From assembly GCF_004216955.1 (NCBI RefSeq), contig NZ_SGXL01000001.1:2383413-2447412 (forward strand): a stretch of DNA of 64,000 bases, given 5' to 3'. Positions 1 through 7,730 of this stretch are shown in pieces. A model generated the notes under the pieces. That model saw only the letters and a program-made list of their open reading frames with translations, searched no databases and was not told where the DNA came from. The translations under genes were made by a program, and so were the position numbers. Every line of letters begins with the position of its first letter. Position 1 is the first letter of the stretch. Source of the stretch: Fictibacillus sp. BK138. GTDB lineage: Bacteria; Bacillota; Bacilli; Bacillales; Fictibacillaceae.

Positions 1-309
1 ATCTCCTGTTGCAATAACAGCGAATAACAGCAGCAAGATACTGCCTCTTCCAATAGCTGATCCGATCAGCAGTCTTTTTACTGAGAAACGGTCTACAATT
101 GCTCCCCCAAATAGAACAAATGAGAATTTCGTCAGAGTAACAAGCAATATGTACGTACCAACAATGACAGGTGAGCCTGAAATCTGAACGAGCAGCCACA
201 TTAATGTGATCATAAAAATGCTGTCGCCCATAGCTGTTAAGATTGAACTAAACCAAAAATATAAAAAACTTCGATTACGAAAAATCTCCCCTGAAAGCTT
301 CATATCCAT
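1..309 (-). CDS. MFS transporter, N-terminal part (cut by window start)
   Basis: The minus strand is open for 103 codons from an ATG at 309 to the window edge. Two hydrophobic helices are separated by GGAIVDRFSVKRL (about residues 68-80), which fits the loop 2-3 motif of the major facilitator superfamily (G-x3-D-R-x-x-x-K-R). The product is therefore an inner-membrane secondary transporter whose substrate cannot be inferred. AGGAG lies only 4 bases upstream of ATG 309, so the second ATG at 303 is an alternative start. The C-terminal three quarters lie outside the window. Confidence 0.75.
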   Translation of the reverse strand, partial: MDMKLSGEIFRNRSFLYFWFSSILTAMGDSIFMITLMWLLVQISGSPVIVGTYILLVTLTKFSFVLFGGAIVDRFSVKRLLIGSAIGRGSILLLLFAVIATGD

Positions 310-441
310 TAATCTCCTGACTTTTTTTCTATCTAAACTCATTATAGGAAAATTCAGACAGGAAAACGATCATTGGTTTAATATTTTTTATTTATTCGCA
401 AAAAAGTTAAGGCTGCTACCGTAGACAAATTGCTTTTGAAT

Positions 442-572
442 GTGGTTCATTTCCGCTGCAGGGCTCGCTTTCCGCAGGGCGTGCGGTGAGCCCCCTCCGT
501 ACTGTGTACATCGAGTGGTCTCACCTGCCCCGCTCGTCCTGCAGGAGTCTCGCCCTTCCGCTCCAATGAACT
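442..572 (-). repeat. Interspersed hairpin repeat, family R, copy 1
   Basis: This is one of seven related intergenic elements. In this orientation it begins GTGGTTCATTTCCGC, carries the core GCTCGCTTTCCGCAGGGCGT and ends CGCTCCAATGAAC, so its ends are imperfect inverted repeats. It lies in the 375-base gap between the MFS gene and the siderophore-binding lipoprotein. The rest of that gap (310-441) shows no gene. Short ORFs inside the element are repeat shadows. Confidence 0.75.
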
Positions 573-644
573 ATTCGATGAAGAATTTTAGAAGATCTCT
601 CTGCCGTAATCTATTAAAAAGGAGCAAAAGATATAAAGTAACAA

Positions 645-678
645 AATAATAGAGGAAGCAAGTTGCTCCCTCTATTTC
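645..678 (-). terminator. Terminator of siderophore-binding lipoprotein gene
   Basis: On the minus strand AATAGAGGGAGCAA pairs with TTGCTTCCTCTATT (one G-U pair), followed by ATTTTG. It sits just after the stop codon at 685. Confidence 0.65.
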
Positions 679-684
679 TGGTTA

Positions 685-1644
685 TTATTTTTCTAGAAAG
701 TACTTCTCAAGATCATCTATCATTAGGTTAGCAGCTTTTACTCCGCCTGCTGTATTCCAGATCGCATCACTTACTTTATGTGCATTTCCTTCTTTTACAG
801 CGCCAAGGTTTTTCCAAAGTGGGTTGTTTGTCCATTCTTTTTCTGTTTCAGTTGCTTTTCCGTCTCCAGTTTCATAGGTGAAGTAGAACAGCATGTCACC
901 ATCCATATCAGGAATGCGTTCTTGTGTAACCTCTTCTGCGAAGTCTGGATTGTTTTGATCACCCGGACGGGCAAATCCGATCTGCTTAAGAATTACACCA
1001 GAGAAAGAATCTTGATGGTAGATACGGGACTTACCAGGCATGAAGCGAACCATAGATACTTCTGTTTTTAGCTTGTCGCCAGCGTCTGCTTTAAAATCTT
1101 CAATACGCTTATCGAATGCTGCTAGTACTTCTTTCCCTTTTTCTTCTTTATTAAGGGCTTTTGAATAGAGTTCAAAGTTAATCTTCCAGTCACCGCGAAG
1201 ATCTTCTGCAAATACTGTTGGTGCGATTTTTTTAAGCTCATCGTACTGCTTTTCTTGACGCATCTTGTTTCCGATAATCAAGTCTGGTTTTAAAGCAGCA
1301 ATTTTCTCAACGTTAACCGCGCTCTCGTCACCAACTACTTCAACACCGTCCATATCGTCTTTAATATGGTCATACCAAGGATCGCCTAACCATGACTTAA
1401 CTGCTCCGACTGGTTTAACGCCAAGTGATAGAACCGCTTCTGTTCCTTCATTTGTCAGAACAACAACACGTTTGTTGCTTTTCACTTCTGTAGTCCCCAT
1501 TGCGTGTTCTACTTTATATGAAGTATCAGATCCGCCTGATTTTTCTTCTTCTTTCGCTTTATCTTTCCCGCCGCATGCTGCTAGAGCAAGCATTAATGTA
1601 AGTACGGCTGCAAGAGCTAGCCATTTGTATGTAGTCTTTTTCAT
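685..1644 (-). CDS. yfiY: Iron-siderophore ABC transporter substrate-binding lipoprotein
   Basis: 319-residue periplasmic-binding-like lipoprotein that captures ferric siderophore outside the membrane. A signal peptide ends in the lipobox LALAAC (Cys24), followed by a charged linker and a FecB/FepB-type binding domain beginning near KRVVVLTNEGTEAVLSLGV. The start at ATG 1644 is preferred because GGGGAG lies upstream; an in-frame ATG 16 codons earlier falls inside the operator region. It is divergent from the two permeases, and Fur-like boxes lie between them. Arrangement and sequence resemble YfiY of the B. subtilis YfiYZ-YfhA hydroxamate/citrate-hydroxamate siderophore system. The exact siderophore is inference. 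Confidence 0.88.
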   Translation of the reverse strand: MKKTTYKWLALAAVLTLMLALAACGGKDKAKEEEKSGGSDTSYKVEHAMGTTEVKSNKRVVVLTNEGTEAVLSLGVKPVGAVKSWLGDPWYDHIKDDMDGVEVVGDESAVNVEKIAALKPDLIIGNKMRQEKQYDELKKIAPTVFAEDLRGDWKINFELYSKALNKEEKGKEVLAAFDKRIEDFKADAGDKLKTEVSMVRFMPGKSRIYHQDSFSGVILKQIGFARPGDQNNPDFAEEVTQERIPDMDGDMLFYFTYETGDGKATETEKEWTNNPLWKNLGAVKEGNAHKVSDAIWNTAGGVKAANLMIDDLEKYFLEK

Positions 1645-1676
1645 TCTGATGTCTCTCCCCTTCTCTTTTATGTAAA

Positions 1677-1733
1677 TGATAATGAGAATCAATTACAATT
1701 CGTATCATAATACGTGGTTGTATACGTTGTCAA
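1677..1733 (-). promoter_or_regulatory. Promoter and Fur box for the binding lipoprotein
   Basis: Minus strand: TTGACA (1733-1728), 18-base spacer, TATGAT (1709-1704). Downstream at 1677-1695 lies TGATAATGAGAATCAATTA, close to the Fur consensus of inverted TGATAAT/ATTATCA half sites. Iron repression is inferred. Confidence 0.7.
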
Positions 1734-1741
1734 CAACTAAT

Positions 1742-1817
1742 TGATAATGATTTTCAAAGTCATTGACAGATATCTATTTTACTTTTAAACTGTAAATGAG
1801 AATATTTTTCATTATTA
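1742..1817 (+). promoter_or_regulatory. Fur boxes and promoter for the permease-ATPase operon
   Basis: TTGACA at 1763-1768, 17-base spacer, TAAACT at 1786-1791. Fur-like sequences flank it: TGATAATGATTTTCAAAGTCA at 1742-1762 and TGAGAATATTTTTCATTATTA at 1797-1817. This fits iron-repressed divergent transcription. Confidence 0.68.
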
Positions 1818-1829
1818 AAAGAGGCTCTG

Positions 1830-2840
1830 ATGAACGGAATATTACATGGAAGCAAAATAAGAACAGCCGCATTAATCTTAGGTATAATTTTATCTTTTGT
1901 CGTGATGGTATTGAGTGTTGTATTAGGATATACAGACACTTCGCTATCAATGGCGATTGAAGCTTACACCGCTTTTAACGGCTCAAATGAACATTTAATC
2001 ATTCAGCTTTCCCGAGTACCTCGTGCACTTGTCGGAATGGCTGTAGGAATCAGCTTAGGAATTGCGGGCGTTCTTATGCAAGCACTTACCCGTAATCCAA
2101 TCGCATCACCTGATATTTTCGGGGTGAATGCCGGTGCAGGATTTTTCATTGTTTTTGGTGTTACATTTTTAGGCATCACTTCCATCCAGCAATTTATGTG
2201 GATTGGTTTTCTAGGAGCTGCAGTGGCATCCGGTCTTGCTTACGCTCTTGGCTCTGCAGGAAGAGGCGGTTTAACTCCTGTTAAACTAACATTAGCTGGA
2301 GCCGTTATGGCAGCGCTTTTTTCCTCCCTTACACAAGGGATGCTAGTAACGAACGAAAAAGCACTAGATGAAGTTTTATTTTGGCTGGCAGGTTCAGTAG
2401 AAGGCAGAAAGCTTTCCATGCTAGCAGCTGTTATGCCGGCATTGTTATTAGCTTGGATTGTTTCCCTGCTCCTATCGCGCCAGTTGAATGCTTTTGCTCT
2501 AGGTGAAGATGTGGCAGTCAGCTTAGGACAGAAGACTGTGATCTTTAAATTCGTAGCAGCACTTATGGTTGTTCTACTTGCGGGTGGTTCGGTCGCTATC
2601 GCAGGACCGATCAGCTTTATAGGAATAGTCGTTCCTCATTTTGCAAGATACCTAGTCGGCAGCGATCATCGATGGATCGTTCCTTTTTCAGCACTCACAG
2701 GCGGAATCATGCTTGTACTTGCCGACATTGGCGCACGTTACATTATTATGCCGGAAGAAGCTCCTGTTGGAGTAGTTACCGCTTTACTCGGTACTCCGTT
2801 CTTTATTTACATTGTTCGTAAAGGAATATTTCAAAGATGA
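1830..2840 (+). CDS. yfiZ: Iron-siderophore ABC transporter permease 1 (FecCD family)
   Basis: 336-residue polytopic membrane protein of the BtuC/FecCD family, forming half of the channel for ferric siderophore import. It shows the family hallmarks LSRVPRALVGMAVGISLGIAG near the N-terminus, the TRNPIASPDIFGVNAGAGF loop and the C-terminal GPISFIGIVVPHFAR ATPase-coupling helix. The start ATG is preceded by AGAGG. The stop overlaps the next start by 4 bases, so the two permeases are translationally coupled. It is Fur-controlled by position. Confidence 0.9.
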   Translation: MNGILHGSKIRTAALILGIILSFVVMVLSVVLGYTDTSLSMAIEAYTAFNGSNEHLIIQLSRVPRALVGMAVGISLGIAGVLMQALTRNPIASPDIFGVNAGAGFFIVFGVTFLGITSIQQFMWIGFLGAAVASGLAYALGSAGRGGLTPVKLTLAGAVMAALFSSLTQGMLVTNEKALDEVLFWLAGSVEGRKLSMLAAVMPALLLAWIVSLLLSRQLNAFALGEDVAVSLGQKTVIFKFVAALMVVLLAGGSVAIAGPISFIGIVVPHFARYLVGSDHRWIVPFSALTGGIMLVLADIGARYIIMPEEAPVGVVTALLGTPFFIYIVRKGIFQR

Positions 2841-3880
2841 GAAAGTATTGGGTAATACAGCGAAAATCATTTTCATACTTAATTGATAAAAAAACAACAT
2901 TTGCGATTATCGTTTTAGCATTGATCGCTCTGTTTTCGATGATGGTCAGTATAGGCGTCGGTGAATTGTACATCCCGCCATTCGGTGTATTTACAGCTTT
3001 AATCGGATCTGGCCTTGAAATGAATCAGCTGATCATCACTGAGTTTAGACTTCCGAGAGTTTTGGTCGCATTTATTGCCGGAGCGTCTCTTGCACTATCA
3101 GGAGCTATCCTGCAAGGGGTAATCCGGAACCCGCTCGCTTCACCTGATATGATTGGAATTACAGGCGGAGCTGGATTTGCCGCAGTTGCGTTTTTGACCA
3201 TGTTCAGTGACGACAGCAACAATTTGTTATTAAGTATTAATTATCTGCCTTTGTTTGCTTTTGTCGGGGCAACGAGCGTTGCCTTTTTAATTTACGGATT
3301 GGCATGGAAAGACGGTGTTACACCGATAAGACTCATATTGATCGGTATCGGTTTGATGGCTCTCTTTCAAGCATTAACAACGTTAATGATGCTGATGGGA
3401 CCGATCTACCGTGCAAGCCAAGCAACTGTCTGGCTGACAGGAACGGTATACGGGACATCATGGAAAGAAGTAAAAGCGATGCTGCCCTGGTTTTTAGGGA
3501 TGCTGCCCATTCTTATTTTTCTTGTAAGACGATTAAACATTCAAGGATTTGGAGATGACCTTACAACTGGTGCAGGTATTTCGGTTCACCGTGAACGCTT
3601 CATGCTTTTAATGGTATGTACTGCCCTAGCTGGATCCGCAGTCGCCTTTGCAGGAGCGATGGGGTTTGTCGGACTGATCGGACCGCATATCGCCAGGAGA
3701 ATCACGGGATCATCATTTGGCGGATTATTCCCTGCTTCAGCATTAATCGGCGGAATCATGGTTGTGTTAGCGGACTTAGCGGGCAGGACTCTTTTCTCAC
3801 CATTAGAAGTGCCGGCTGGCGTTTTCACAGCTGCAATCGGTGCACCTTACTTCATTTATCTTTTATTTAAAAACCAATAA
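2837..3880 (+). CDS. yfhA: Iron-siderophore ABC transporter permease 2 (FecCD family)
   Basis: 347-residue FecCD-family permease, the partner of the preceding gene. It repeats the hallmarks FRLPRVLVAFIAGASLALSG, RNPLASPDMIGITGGAGF and GAMGFVGLIGPHIARRI, the last being the coupling helix that meets the ATPase. It starts inside the stop of the upstream permease (ATGA overlap). It most resembles YfhA of the YfiYZ-YfhA system, with the two proteins acting as a heterodimeric channel. Confidence 0.9.
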   Translation: MRKYWVIQRKSFSYLIDKKTTFAIIVLALIALFSMMVSIGVGELYIPPFGVFTALIGSGLEMNQLIITEFRLPRVLVAFIAGASLALSGAILQGVIRNPLASPDMIGITGGAGFAAVAFLTMFSDDSNNLLLSINYLPLFAFVGATSVAFLIYGLAWKDGVTPIRLILIGIGLMALFQALTTLMMLMGPIYRASQATVWLTGTVYGTSWKEVKAMLPWFLGMLPILIFLVRRLNIQGFGDDLTTGAGISVHRERFMLLMVCTALAGSAVAFAGAMGFVGLIGPHIARRITGSSFGGLFPASALIGGIMVVLADLAGRTLFSPLEVPAGVFTAAIGAPYFIYLLFKNQ

Positions 3881-3896
3881 CAGGAGTGGATGACAG

Positions 3897-4715
3897 ATGG
3901 CTGTATTAACAACCTCAAACCTTACGTTAGCTTATGGAAAAGAACCGATCATTGATGGATTGAACCTTCAGATTCCAAAGGGTAAGATCACCGTCTTTAT
4001 CGGAAGCAACGGATGCGGGAAATCCACCCTGTTACGTTCTATGGCACGTCTATTGAATCCCAAATCAGGAAACGTACTGTTAAACGGAAAAGACATCGCG
4101 AAGCGCTCCACTAAACAAGTAGCAAAAGAACTTGCCATCCTTCCTCAAGGACCGGTGGCACCTGAAGGGTTGACTGTTCTGCAGCTCGTGAAACAAGGTC
4201 GTTTCCCTTATCAGTCTTGGCTGCATCAATGGTCACCTGAGGATGAAAAAGCGGTCATGCATGCATTGAGAGCAACGAACCTGCTTCCTTTTATGGAAAC
4301 ACCTGTAGACTCTCTTTCAGGCGGACAGCGCCAGCGTGCATGGATTGCGATGACACTCGCGCAAGGCACTGACACAATTTTGCTGGATGAGCCTACTACC
4401 TATTTGGATATGACACACCAGGTAGAAATTCTCGATCTTTTATTCGAGTTAAATGAAAAGGAAAAGCGCACAATAGTGATGGTACTTCATGACCTGAACT
4501 TAGCTTGCAGATATGCACACCATATTGTAGCGATCCAGGATAAATCAGTTTACGCGCAAGGTGCACCTGAAGAAATCATGACCGAACAGTTAGTAGAAGA
4601 TGTTTTTCAAATGGCCAGTACCGTGATGCCGGATCCCGTATTCGGAACGCCAATGTGTATTCCTTATGGAAAGGGGCGAGTTGTCCGACATGTCAATACT
4701 CCTCAGTACGCCTAA
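3897..4715 (+). CDS. yusV: Iron-siderophore ABC transporter ATPase
   Basis: 272-residue ATPase that powers the permease pair. It has Walker A GSNGCGKST (residues 36-44), signature LSGGQRQRAW, Walker B TILLDEPTTYLD and the switch His in VLHDLNLA. The FepC-like length fits. It follows permease 2 after 16 bases with AGGAGTG upstream. In B. subtilis the equivalent ATPase YusV is encoded away from yfiYZ, whereas here it is in the operon. Its 3' end overlaps the next gene by 26 bases. Confidence 0.9.
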   Translation: MAVLTTSNLTLAYGKEPIIDGLNLQIPKGKITVFIGSNGCGKSTLLRSMARLLNPKSGNVLLNGKDIAKRSTKQVAKELAILPQGPVAPEGLTVLQLVKQGRFPYQSWLHQWSPEDEKAVMHALRATNLLPFMETPVDSLSGGQRQRAWIAMTLAQGTDTILLDEPTTYLDMTHQVEILDLLFELNEKEKRTIVMVLHDLNLACRYAHHIVAIQDKSVYAQGAPEEIMTEQLVEDVFQMASTVMPDPVFGTPMCIPYGKGRVVRHVNTPQYA

Positions 4716-5448
4716 GTCTAACGGCTGGACGGCAGATGAAAAAAAGCATATCAGCTCAAACTATCGGTTCTCTTTTCAGGCACCATTTGAGAATGAAGCT
4801 GTCATTTCTGCAGGACAGTTATTGAACGTAGACAATTTGCTGGATTTCTTGGATCAAACAGGTCCGCGAATTGGTTCTAATAAGCGCCCTGTTACGGCTT
4901 CTTTATTTTTTAAACGCTATGCTTTCTGCAGCCTTACTTCTTCTCTGTACGGAATGACTATGTTAAATAAATCGTTCGACATGAATATTGAGAACGTCTA
5001 CTTGATCGACCATAACTCTGATGCCATGTGGCTTCCATCATTCACGTTGAAAGACGCTTCTGCTCAGCTCTCCTCAGAATCTAGAGAAGACTGGCGATCA
5101 AGTTTGATTGAAACTCTTTTTAAAGAAAACATTTCAGTGATGCTTAACCACGTGGCAAAATCAGCTCGGATATCTAAAGCAACACTATGGGAAAATGCTT
5201 GGATCTACATACGCTGGATTTATGAGACATGGCTTAGTGAAGATCATCCCGTTGAGGTGAAGCAGCGCATTCAGGAAGACTATGCATTTTTCATGGATGC
5301 AGAAGCTTATCATTTCGGATTAACAAAGAATCCATTCCACCGTTTTATGGCACCTGTAGGCTGTGGACCAACGAAAGTCCGCAAAACGTGCTGCCTTTAC
5401 TACAAAACCGAAAACGGGACTTGCTGTTCAACTTGTCCTAAGAGATAA
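4690..5448 (+). CDS. FhuF-like ferric-siderophore reductase ([2Fe-2S])
   Basis: 252-residue cytoplasmic protein of the IucA/IucC-FhuF-like reductase group. It probably reduces ferric siderophore to release Fe(II) after import. The C-terminus carries CC-x10-C-x2-C (Cys-Cys before LYYKTENGT, then CSTC), the four-cysteine [2Fe-2S] motif of FhuF. The upstream ATG at 4666 has no RBS; ATG 4690 has AAGGGGCGAG and is chosen. Last gene of the Fur operon, with a terminator immediately after it. Confidence 0.82.
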   Translation: MSILLSTPKSNGWTADEKKHISSNYRFSFQAPFENEAVISAGQLLNVDNLLDFLDQTGPRIGSNKRPVTASLFFKRYAFCSLTSSLYGMTMLNKSFDMNIENVYLIDHNSDAMWLPSFTLKDASAQLSSESREDWRSSLIETLFKENISVMLNHVAKSARISKATLWENAWIYIRWIYETWLSEDHPVEVKQRIQEDYAFFMDAEAYHFGLTKNPFHRFMAPVGCGPTKVRKTCCLYYKTENGTCCSTCPKR

Positions 5449-5486
5449 AACCAGGATGAAAGATATCCTGGTTTTTTGTTTTTTCT
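5449..5486 (+). terminator. Terminator of the siderophore operon
   Basis: ACCAGGAT and ATCCTGGT form a stem with loop GAAAGAT or similar, followed by TTTTTTGTTTTTT. Confidence 0.85.
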
Positions 5487-5503
5487 TAATTAATTCCGGG
5501 TAC
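5478..5503 (+). promoter_or_regulatory. Possible sigma-B promoter
   Basis: GTTTTT at 5478-5483, 14-base spacer, GGGTAC at 5498-5503, resembling GTTTAA-N14-GGGTAT. The same -10 and spacing occur in front of the YtxH gene at 43044. The -35 lies in the T-tract of the preceding terminator. Confidence 0.4.
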
Positions 5504-5535
5504 TTTAGTAAAGAAAAGATGATTGGAGGCGTTTG

Positions 5536-5823
5536 ATGATGATGTGGTTATTTTTATTTTTAGCAGTGTGTGCAGGTGTTGCTGTTTTCTTTTTGGTTCC
5601 AGGATTTAAAGCGATAAAAGAATCAATGACTACGGTCCAACAAATGAAAAGTACAGGAGATAGCATCACTGCCCGTATGAATGATGTTAAAACACAGCAG
5701 CAGCTTCTGCAGGATAAGAAAGACTACCTTCGTTATGATCTATATCAAAAGAAGAATAGCTTTTTGGCTGTTAAAGAAGGTTTTTCTGAAGTAAAGGACA
5801 CCATTCACAAAATAAAAAACTAG
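5536..5823 (+). CDS. Small membrane-anchored coiled-coil protein, unknown function
   Basis: 95-residue protein. The N-terminal helix (about residues 4-23) is strongly hydrophobic, and the rest is charged and heptad-like (VQQMKSTGDSITARMNDVKT), suggesting a membrane-tethered coiled coil. Three consecutive ATG codons follow GGAGGC; ATG 5536 is chosen because its spacing from GGAGG is 6 bases, and a TTG codon just before is unlikely. A sigma-B-like promoter lies upstream and the next unknown gene follows after 6 bases, probably in the same operon. It shows a loose resemblance to YtxH/DUF948-type stress proteins, not enough for a name. Confidence 0.7.
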   Translation: MMMWLFLFLAVCAGVAVFFLVPGFKAIKESMTTVQQMKSTGDSITARMNDVKTQQQLLQDKKDYLRYDLYQKKNSFLAVKEGFSEVKDTIHKIKN

Positions 5824-5829
5824 AGGATC

Positions 5830-6564
5830 GTGACATTATTGCGTATTCATACATTTGTGCTGACGGCCATAGAAACCCCAGAGGATCACGTAATTGAGTC
5901 ACTGGAACAGGAAAAGCTTCCTGATTATGAATTTAATAAAACAGATTTATTTACCGCCTATTCCCTAACTTCGGGAGAAAGGCTTTTTAAAGATCAGAAC
6001 GACCAATGGTATGCCGCTGCTCATTTTGTAAAAGATTCTTTGCATACCGTTAAATACGGGAGACAAACATTCCGGCCACCTTATAAGGAGATTTCTAATG
6101 AAGAACTATCGTTTGTGGAGTTATTAGAGAAGAATGATTGGGTACCCGTGAATCCTCATTATGATAAGGCCTTATGCCATGTGGTTGCAGAAGTAGATAA
6201 CCTCGAGGAAATTTCTTTAGAAATGCAATCTAGATTAGCTCATGCGGATGGAGATGATGACCCTCAGGTGGCTCATTCACTTCATTTTATTGAGTCGAAA
6301 CTTGGTGGCAAGCGGTCCCGTTTTATTTCTGGCTGGGAATCTCACTCTTTTGCTACGATTACAGAGAGCAGTGAATTTGCAGATCATATATTGATGCCTG
6401 TTTCCTCTTGGCTGTATTTATTATATTTTTCTTATTTTCTCGATCACAATGGTACCATTCCCTCAGATCAGATGATGCCACGGTTGCTCGGGAATTTATG
6501 GGCTTCCACCATGAAAGAACTCCCGTATAACAAAGAACTTCTGCGAATTCAGCCCCTTTCTTAA
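5830..6564 (+). CDS. Hypothetical protein, unknown family
   Basis: 244 residues, soluble, without signal peptide or clear motif. It is acidic with a conserved-looking middle (AHADGDDDPQVAHSLHFIE) and aromatic C-terminal helices (SWLYLLYFSYFLDHNG). Start is GTG 5830 with AGAGGA only 2-3 bases away; TTG 5839 would give better spacing. It begins 6 bases after the coiled-coil gene, so the two are probably co-transcribed. I do not recognise the family. Confidence 0.65.
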   Translation: MTLLRIHTFVLTAIETPEDHVIESLEQEKLPDYEFNKTDLFTAYSLTSGERLFKDQNDQWYAAAHFVKDSLHTVKYGRQTFRPPYKEISNEELSFVELLEKNDWVPVNPHYDKALCHVVAEVDNLEEISLEMQSRLAHADGDDDPQVAHSLHFIESKLGGKRSRFISGWESHSFATITESSEFADHILMPVSSWLYLLYFSYFLDHNGTIPSDQMMPRLLGNLWASTMKELPYNKELLRIQPLS

Positions 6565-6569
6565 GTACA

Positions 6570-6606
6570 AAAAAGCCCTCCAACTTAAAGGAGGGCTAAA
6601 TTTTTT
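6570..6606. terminator. Bidirectional terminator between convergent genes
   Basis: AGCCCTCC (6574-6581) pairs with GGAGGGCT (6590-6597), with A-runs and T-runs on both sides. It serves the hypothetical gene and the converging cupredoxin gene. Confidence 0.8.
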
Positions 6607-6967
6607 ATTCTACTACAAGCTTTGAAACCATATCTGCATGTCCATTTCCGCATGGAATGCTGCAGCGAAGTGTGTATTCACCTGGTTTTAAGTTAACTAC
6701 ATCAGACGATCCGCCTGCAATGTTTACATCTTCCCCTTCAATCATAAGGGCATGATTTCCGTCAACGTTTTCTAGTTTTAGAGCAACATCTTTATTTGCT
6801 GGAATTTTGTATTCTTTTTGATCGAACTCAAAATTCTTCGCTTCAATCGTTACTGTTTCTTCTGCTTTTTTTGACCCTTCTTCTTTATCCTTACCTCCAC
6901 CGCAAGCTGCCAGGATACCGATAGCAAGAACTGCGATTGCTGCAAGCCACAATGATTTTTTCAACAT
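6605..6967 (-). CDS. CuA-type cupredoxin lipoprotein
   Basis: 120-residue exported protein. Signal peptide with lipobox LAAC (Cys22), a Gly/Lys/Glu linker, then a single cupredoxin domain. The ligand set matches the CuA centre of cytochrome oxidase subunit II: His72 (GNHALM), then Cys102-SIP-Cys106-GNG-His110-AD-Met113 (C-x3-C-x3-H-x2-M). No transmembrane anchor other than the lipid. It probably carries copper or electrons on the outer face of the membrane, for example in oxidase assembly; that role is inference. AAGGAGG lies before ATG 6967. The UGA-containing redoxin gene lies just upstream on the same strand. Confidence 0.82.
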   Translation of the reverse strand: MLKKSLWLAAIAVLAIGILAACGGGKDKEEGSKKAEETVTIEAKNFEFDQKEYKIPANKDVALKLENVDGNHALMIEGEDVNIAGGSSDVVNLKPGEYTLRCSIPCGNGHADMVSKLVVE

Positions 6968-7053
6968 TTGAGTTGCCTCCTTGATTCTTTCTAATTTAAT
7001 TATAACCCTATTTTAAGGCATCTAGTATGGAGAATCTGTGACAGATGTCACAA

Positions 7054-7083
7054 AGAAAAAAGCCCGGTGATGTTCACCAGACT
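7054..7083 (-). terminator. Terminator of the UGA-containing redoxin gene
   Basis: On the minus strand AGTCTGGTGA pairs with TCACCGGGCT (two G-U pairs) around ACA, followed by TTTTTTC. The hairpin begins inside the TAG stop codon of the 7082-7597 gene. This supports the downstream reading frame being the true end of that gene. Confidence 0.75.
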
Positions 7084-7597
7084 ACTTTTCCATCTTCTTA
7101 TATTCTTCATGTATTTCTTTCGACGTCTGGTCGATCTGCTCTCCCCAGTGGTCGTTTACTTTTGTAAATATGACTTTCCCTTTTTTATCGACTAGGGCAT
7201 AACCTCGTTTGGCTACTCCCTCGCCTTTCATATCCAGATGATCGATCAATTTAAACTCAGGATCGGACAGAAATGGGAACGGCGGCTGCATTTCTTGATG
7301 AAGAGCAGACAAATGTTCTACGGTATCCGAACTAACGGCATACATATTAACATCCATATCTTCAAACTTATTTACATTCTCTTTCAGCTGAACCAGCTGA
7401 GCTTGACAGAGTCCTCAGCCAGCTGTTGTAAATAAGAATATTAATGACGGTTTATCTGAAGGAAATACAGATACCGGTTCACCACTCTGGTTCTCCAATT
7501 TCGCTTCTTTTAGCTTAGAGTCATTTCCACAGCCAGCTGCTGCCAATGTTAAAATCACTGCAAAACAGACCGCAACTAATTTATGTATCTTTTTCAA
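7082..7597 (-). CDS. Probable selenoprotein: peroxiredoxin/thioredoxin-like lipoprotein with in-frame UGA
   Basis: One continuous frame of 172 codons is interrupted only by a TGA at 7417-7415 (codon 61). Translation reads FLFTTAG-U-GLCQAQLVQL, placing the UGA at the first position of a CxxC-like redox motif (U61, Cys64). Downstream is a normal AhpC/TSA-type fold (YAVSSD, FPFLSDPEF, GYALVDKKGKVIF). The N-terminus is a lipoprotein signal (LTLAAAGC, Cys23) starting at TTG 7597 behind AAAGGAG; the ATG 12 codons upstream lacks a usable RBS. An extracellular, membrane-tethered thiol/selenol peroxidase is inferred. Two separate ORFs (stop at 61, restart at Met 7357) would split the fold at the active site, so UGA recoding to selenocysteine is the simplest reading. 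Confidence 0.8.
7379..7411 (-). promoter_or_regulatory. Candidate bacterial SECIS downstream of UGA (redoxin gene)
   Basis: Minus strand, starting 3 bases after the UGA: CTCT (7411-7408) can pair with AGAG (7382-7379). CAGCTG (7399-7394) pairs with CAGCTG (7390-7385), leaving a GUU apical loop. The loop G lies about 22 bases after the UGA, within the usual spacing for SelB-bound hairpins. Folded by eye only. Confidence 0.45.
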
Positions 7598-7730
7598 GGC
7601 AATCTCCTTTCTAGAATACGCCACTTTTTTCATGTAATGTGATATTCTATAATTTCTTCAATCTATCTTTTATTATAATAGATACGGGTAACTCATATAC
7701 AATAAATCGGCTTATTAAAGGATGATACAT

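Noticed and set aside
206-649. Plus-strand ORFs of 72 and 69 codons
   Set aside because: The first is antisense to the MFS gene and runs into AT-rich sequence; the second lies in a family R repeat. Neither has an RBS.
4666-4689. FhuF-like protein start at 4666
   Set aside because: No RBS before it; ATG 4690 follows AAGGGGCGAG.
7082-7357. Separate ORF starting at Met 7357
   Set aside because: It is the downstream half of the UGA-containing redoxin, in the same frame, with no RBS at 7357 and a start in the middle of the fold.
7082-7597. Reading the TGA as a nonsense mutation or sequencing error
   Set aside because: The UGA sits exactly at the catalytic Cys position, the frame beyond it is intact to a stop within a terminator, and a second gene nearby shows the same at another known Sec site. 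Not excluded without genome data, so confidence is held at 0.8.
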